From Chryseobacterium sp. Leaf405 (GTDB lineage: Bacteria; Bacteroidota; Bacteroidia; Flavobacteriales; Weeksellaceae): a stretch of 64,000 nucleotides of DNA. The stretch covers positions 1 through 64,000 of the forward strand of contig NZ_LMQN01000016.1 in assembly GCF_001425355.1 (NCBI RefSeq), in the 5' to 3' direction. Below the pieces are notes generated by a model. The model ran no database searches. It was not told the DNA's origin and saw only the letters and a list, made by a program, of their open reading frames with translations. Positions 60,370-64,000 of this stretch are shown one piece after another (the first letter of the stretch is position 1; every line of letters starts with the position of its first letter). Position numbers and translations under genes: made by a program.

Positions 60370-60825
60370 ATGCATAAGAGTATAGAAATTGATGAAAAAA
60401 TTTTTCAGGATGCCGTAAAGTTTTATGGTACCGTTTTCAACCTACCTCCATTAGCGTCTAAAATATATGCCTACCTTCTTTTCGATTATGAGAAGGCGGG
60501 CATTACTTTTGATGAGTTTGTGGATGTTTTGGCTGCGAGCAAAAGTTCGGTTTCTACAAGCATATCCTTATTGCTGAATGCCGAGCTTATTGTAGATCAT
60601 AATAAAATGGATGAACGGAAACGGTATTTTTTCATCAATGATGAGTATAAGAGAATAAGATTTGAAAAAATAGTTCAAAAGATGCAAGACGAATTAAAAC
60701 TAATAGATGATTTAGACAATTTTAAAAAAAATCAGGAAGATGGACAAAATAAAAAAACAGAAGCTTATAAAGCTCTTTTAAATAAAAACATAATACATAT
60801 TCAGGAATCTCTTAATAAACTATAA
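60370..60825 (+). CDS. GbsR/MarR-family transcriptional regulator
   Basis: A 151-residue winged-helix regulator of the GbsR type. The DNA-binding part is LPPLASKIYAYLLFDYEK, FDEFVDVLAASKSSVSTSI and the wing near ERKRYFF (residues about 20-95), followed by a helical dimerisation tail. It lies 3 bases before an RND adaptor gene and heads that operon; a palindrome sits at its promoter, so it most likely represses the pump. Confidence 0.86.
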   Translation: MHKSIEIDEKIFQDAVKFYGTVFNLPPLASKIYAYLLFDYEKAGITFDEFVDVLAASKSSVSTSISLLLNAELIVDHNKMDERKRYFFINDEYKRIRFEKIVQKMQDELKLIDDLDNFKKNQEDGQNKKTEAYKALLNKNIIHIQESLNKL

Positions 60826-60828
60826 AAA

Positions 60829-62016
60829 ATGAATAATAAGCTAGTTATACTTTCTGTTGCAGCACTTTCTTTAGTTGCCTGCAAAAAAGAAGCTCCCAAG
60901 CAGGATGGTGCAAAGCCATATCCTGTCGTAAATGTGGAGGCAAAAAATATAGTAGGCTATCAGACCTTCCCGGCTACCATTCAGGGTAGGGTAAACAATG
61001 ATGTTCGTGCTAAAATACAGGGATATATCACTCAGGTTTTGGTGGATGAAGGTCAGTATGTTACAAAAGGTCAGCCTTTATTCCGTCTGGAAACCAATAT
61101 TCTAAACGAAACTGCTGCTGCTTCCAAAGCAGGAATCGGTGCTGCGGAATCTAATATTGCTGCTGCTCAGGCAGCGGTAAGTGCTGCAAATGTAGAAGTT
61201 AATAAACTGAAACCATTGGTGCAGAAAAATATTATCAGTAATGTTCAGTTGCAGACAGCTCAGGCAAATTTAGCACAGGCACAAGCTCAATTAAAACAGG
61301 CTCAGGCTTCTAAAAGTCAGGCAGTTGCCAATTATAAAGGAGTAGAAGCAAACATTGAATATTCTGTGATTCGTGCGCCTATTTCGGGAGTTATCGGGAA
61401 ATTACCGTTGAAAGTTGGAAGTTTAGTGGGACCAACTGATCAGTCGGCACTAACAACAATTTCGGATACTTCAGAAATTTACGCCTATTTTTCAATGAAT
61501 GAAAAAGAATATTTTAATTTTCTTGAAAAATCTCCGGGTTCTTCGATGTCTGAAAAAATTAAAAACCTTCCGATGGTCGAATTGCAGCTGGCAAACGGAA
61601 GTTTGTATCCTGAAAAAGGTAAAATTCAAGCGATTACAGGACAGATTGATCCTACCACGGGAACTATTCAGTTCAGAGTAAGCTTTACCAATGCTCAGAA
61701 ATTATTGAGTAACGGCAATAGTGGAACCATCAGATTGCCACAAGCTTATGATAATGTCTTGGTTGTTCCGGAAAGTGCGACGTATGAACAACAGGGCATC
61801 GTTTATGTTTATAAAGTTGATAAAGGAGACACCGCAAGAAATGTTGTGATTAATGTGATCGACAGAATCGACAATATGGCTCTTATCAAATCTGGGGTAA
61901 ATAAAGGGGAAACAATCGTTGCAGCGGGTATCGGAGCTTTAAAGCCGGGAACTGCCGTGAAGCCGAAACCCGTTAAAATGGATAGTCTTGTTCAATCTAT
62001 AAAACCGAAATTCTAA
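60829..62016 (+). CDS. RND efflux periplasmic adaptor (membrane fusion) lipoprotein
   Basis: A 395-residue lipoprotein (lipobox SLVAC, C18) of the AcrA/MexA family that joins an inner-membrane RND pump to an outer-membrane channel. The biotinyl-lipoyl part (VRAKIQGYITQVLVDEGQYV), a long alpha-hairpin rich in Ala and Gln (about 95-165), the second lipoyl half (YSVIRAPISGVIGKLPLKVG) and the beta-barrel and membrane-proximal parts are present in order. The RND pump gene follows 1 base after its stop. Confidence 0.92.
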   Translation: MNNKLVILSVAALSLVACKKEAPKQDGAKPYPVVNVEAKNIVGYQTFPATIQGRVNNDVRAKIQGYITQVLVDEGQYVTKGQPLFRLETNILNETAAASKAGIGAAESNIAAAQAAVSAANVEVNKLKPLVQKNIISNVQLQTAQANLAQAQAQLKQAQASKSQAVANYKGVEANIEYSVIRAPISGVIGKLPLKVGSLVGPTDQSALTTISDTSEIYAYFSMNEKEYFNFLEKSPGSSMSEKIKNLPMVELQLANGSLYPEKGKIQAITGQIDPTTGTIQFRVSFTNAQKLLSNGNSGTIRLPQAYDNVLVVPESATYEQQGIVYVYKVDKGDTARNVVINVIDRIDNMALIKSGVNKGETIVAAGIGALKPGTAVKPKPVKMDSLVQSIKPKF

Positions 62017-62017
62017 A

Positions 62018-64000
62018 ATGATTAAAAATTTTATAAACAGACCGGTTCTATCCACGGTAATCTCAATTTTAATTGTGATTCTCGGGGTTTTGGGATTGAT
62101 GTCGCTCCCTGTTACACAGTATCCTGATATTGCACCTGCAACGGTAAGTGTAAGAGCAAATTATACAGGAGCCAATGCTGAAACCGTAATGAAAAGTGTT
62201 GTTGTACCTTTGGAAGAACAAATCAACGGGGTTGAAGGAATGGATTATATCACTTCAACAGCAGGAAATGACGGTTCGGCTCAGATTCAGGTATTTTTTA
62301 AACAGGGAGTGAATGCAGATATTGCTGCGGTAAACGTTCAAAATCGTGTGGCGAGAGCAAGCCCATTACTTCCAAGTGAAGTTACCCGTTCGGGAGTTGT
62401 TACACAGAAACAGCAGACAAGTGCATTGATGTACCTTTCTTTTTATTCGGAAAATAAAAATATTGACGATGTATATCTTCAGAACTTTTTGAATATTAAC
62501 GTAATTCCAAATCTTCAGAGAATTAATGGAGTAGGTGAAGCCAACGTTTTTGGGGGTAAAAACTATTCTATGAGAATCTGGCTGGATCCGGCTAAATTGG
62601 CAGCCTATGGAATCACGCCAACTGAAGTTACCAACGCAATTAATGATCAGAGTAGAGAAGCTGCTGCGGGATCTTTAGGGCAAAACAGCGGAAGTTCTTT
62701 TGAATATATCATTAAATATGTCGGAAAATTCAGTGAAAAAGAGCAGTACGATGATATTATCATTAAAGCTCTTCCGGATGGACAGAATTTAATGTTGAAA
62801 GATGTTGCGAAAGTAGAATTGGGAGGTTTATCTTACAGCGGAATTGGTGAAAATGGTGATAATCCATCCATCAGTATGGGGGTTTTTCAAACTCCGGGAT
62901 CCAATGCTCAGGAAATTATTGAAAACATCAAAAAGCAGCTGAAAGATAATGAAAGTACCTATCCTGAAGGTGTAAAATATACTTTTAACTTTGATACCAA
63001 CGAATTTCTGGATGCATCTATTGAAAAAGTAATTCATACATTGATAGAAGCATTTATTCTGGTATTTATTGTTGTATATATCTTCTTGCAGGATTTCAGA
63101 TCTACATTAATTCCGGCCATTGCGGTTCCGGTATCTATTGTAGGGACATTCTTTTTCCTGAATTTATTTGGATATTCATTAAACTTATTAACGTTATTCG
63201 CCCTAGTTCTTGCGATTGGTATTGTGGTGGATGATGCCATTGTCGTCGTCGAGGCTGTACACGCCAAGATGGAACATGGTATCTCAAATCCTAAAAAAGC
63301 AACCATTGAAGCGATGGACGAAATTACCGGAGCAATTATTTCAATTACTTTGGTAATGGCAGCGGTATTTATTCCGGTAACATTTATTACGGGTCCTACC
63401 GGTGTATTTTATCAGCAGTTTGGGATCACTTTAATTATTGCAATTGTCATTTCAGCGATTAACGCATTGACGTTGAGTCCGGTTTTATGTTCATTATTCT
63501 TAAAGCCTCACGAAGATCATCATGAAGATTATAAGAACAAAAATATCATTCAAAAGTTCTTTTATAAATTCAATATTGGTTTTCAAACAGCGACAGACCG
63601 TTATGGAAGAGGATTTAATTTCCTGATCAAGCATAAATGGGTTACTTTGGTAATTCTTGTGGTTACAGGAGGAATTATTTATTGGGCAAACGGCAGTATG
63701 AAAAAAGGTTTCGTACCTACAGAAGACAGAGGAATTATCTTTACCGATGTGCAGCTTCCGCCAGGAGCTTCGATGGAAAGAACTTATAATGTCTTGAAAA
63801 CGTTGCAGAAAAATGCCATGAAAATTCCTGGAATTCAGAACGTAACGATTTCTACAGGTAGAGGATTACTATCTGGAAACGGTAGTAATAATGGTCTTGC
63901 TTTTATTAAATTAAAACCATTCGACGACAGAAAAGGAGACGGTCTATCTTCTGAAGAGATTTCTAAGCAGTTATTTGGTTTGGCAGGTAAAGTGCCTGAT
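62018..64000 (+). CDS. RND efflux pump, inner-membrane subunit (AcrB-like), 3' end beyond the window
   Basis: The first 661 codons of a drug/proton antiporter of the HAE1 (AcrB/MexB) family; the gene is open to the right edge. It begins with MIKNFINRPVLSTVISILIV and helix 1, then PN1 porter domains with VMKSVVVPLEEQINGVEGMDY. Helix 4 carries the proton-relay pair D405-D406 in IVVDDAIVVVEAV, and FVPTEDRGIIFTDVQLPPGAS starts the second half (cited in part as FVPTEDRGIIFTDVQLP). With the GbsR/MarR regulator and adaptor it makes a regulated tripartite efflux operon; an outer-membrane channel gene is expected to follow outside the window. Substrates are unknown. Confidence 0.95.
   Translation, partial: MIKNFINRPVLSTVISILIVILGVLGLMSLPVTQYPDIAPATVSVRANYTGANAETVMKSVVVPLEEQINGVEGMDYITSTAGNDGSAQIQVFFKQGVNADIAAVNVQNRVARASPLLPSEVTRSGVVTQKQQTSALMYLSFYSENKNIDDVYLQNFLNINVIPNLQRINGVGEANVFGGKNYSMRIWLDPAKLAAYGITPTEVTNAINDQSREAAAGSLGQNSGSSFEYIIKYVGKFSEKEQYDDIIIKALPDGQNLMLKDVAKVELGGLSYSGIGENGDNPSISMGVFQTPGSNAQEIIENIKKQLKDNESTYPEGVKYTFNFDTNEFLDASIEKVIHTLIEAFILVFIVVYIFLQDFRSTLIPAIAVPVSIVGTFFFLNLFGYSLNLLTLFALVLAIGIVVDDAIVVVEAVHAKMEHGISNPKKATIEAMDEITGAIISITLVMAAVFIPVTFITGPTGVFYQQFGITLIIAIVISAINALTLSPVLCSLFLKPHEDHHEDYKNKNIIQKFFYKFNIGFQTATDRYGRGFNFLIKHKWVTLVILVVTGGIIYWANGSMKKGFVPTEDRGIIFTDVQLPPGASMERTYNVLKTLQKNAMKIPGIQNVTISTGRGLLSGNGSNNGLAFIKLKPFDDRKGDGLSSEEISKQLFGLAGKVPD

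Noticed and set aside
1..64000. CRISPR arrays, insertion sequences, tRNA and rRNA genes
   Set aside because: No regularly spaced repeats, transposase-like frames, cloverleaf-like sequences or rRNA segments were noticed on either strand, though a dedicated scan for tRNA was not possible.

Overview
The window is a stretch of chromosome from an AT-rich member of the Bacteroidota, most likely a Flavobacteriia species close to Chryseobacterium. This is inferred from three things. Promoters match the TTG / TAnnTTTG (-33/-7) pattern of that phylum and lack clear Shine-Dalgarno sequences. Type IX secretion is present (PorQ, plus a pectate-lyase-like protein with a type A sorting tail). Several families and gene orders are typical of the group: TamL-type outer-membrane protein, GLPGLI protein, fused CcsBA, ftsK-lolA-lptF, porQ-cmk and pyrH-frr. 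No rRNA, tRNA, CRISPR, transposase or prophage was found.

Layout. 0.3-9.3 kb: a membrane pyrophosphatase fused to an OmpA-like domain, an aminotransferase, a secreted cupin, a large secreted multidomain PL1-type polysaccharide lyase and an M28 peptidase lipoprotein. 9.4-15.2 kb: a GNAT / VOC / endonuclease V-like run, an SDR reductase with its probable AraC regulator, and a pair of secreted proteins (regulatory-domain protein plus GLPGLI protein). 15.2-22.9 kb: a 440-bp spacer with two perfect inverted DnaA boxes, uvrA, a TonB-dependent receptor with a DUF2490 protein, a SpoT-like HD hydrolase, and a small secreted-protein gene broken by two one-base shifts. 22.9-29.4 kb: a fatty-acid beta-oxidation operon (MarR regulator, HAD-ECH fusion, a four-helix-bundle gene, thiolase, acyl-CoA dehydrogenase) behind two GCATGC-centred palindromes. 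29.4-39.1 kb: an iron-type ABC transporter set with a TlpA thioredoxin, a PaaE-like reductase, SanA/ElyC, a FemAB-like protein, a methyltransferase, TamL and an rRNA-type methyltransferase.

39.2-44.4 kb: a small membrane/stress cluster (YtxH, holin-X, coiled-coil protein), cmk-porQ, a repeat-rich spacer, then pyrH-frr. 44.4-51 kb: two unknown secreted proteins, LptF/G permease, LolA and FtsK. 51.3-60.3 kb: the fused cytochrome c assembly protein CcsBA, an SPFH protein with an Arc-like regulator, and a two-gene lysine degradation set (lysine 6-transaminase with an ALDH7-type dehydrogenase). 60.3-64 kb: a GbsR/MarR-controlled RND efflux operon whose inner-membrane pump runs off the right edge.

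Most of the window is ordinary core genome. The parts that deserve a second look are in and between the genes: the pyrophosphatase-OmpA fusion; the DnaA-box palindrome; a short promoter-to-terminator unit at 10.85-10.98 kb with no real gene in it; the twice-shifted small gene; the four-helix-bundle gene flanked by 14-bp inverted repeats; three kinds of intergenic palindromic element; and several well-placed operators. No wholly new multigene system could be demonstrated from the sequence.
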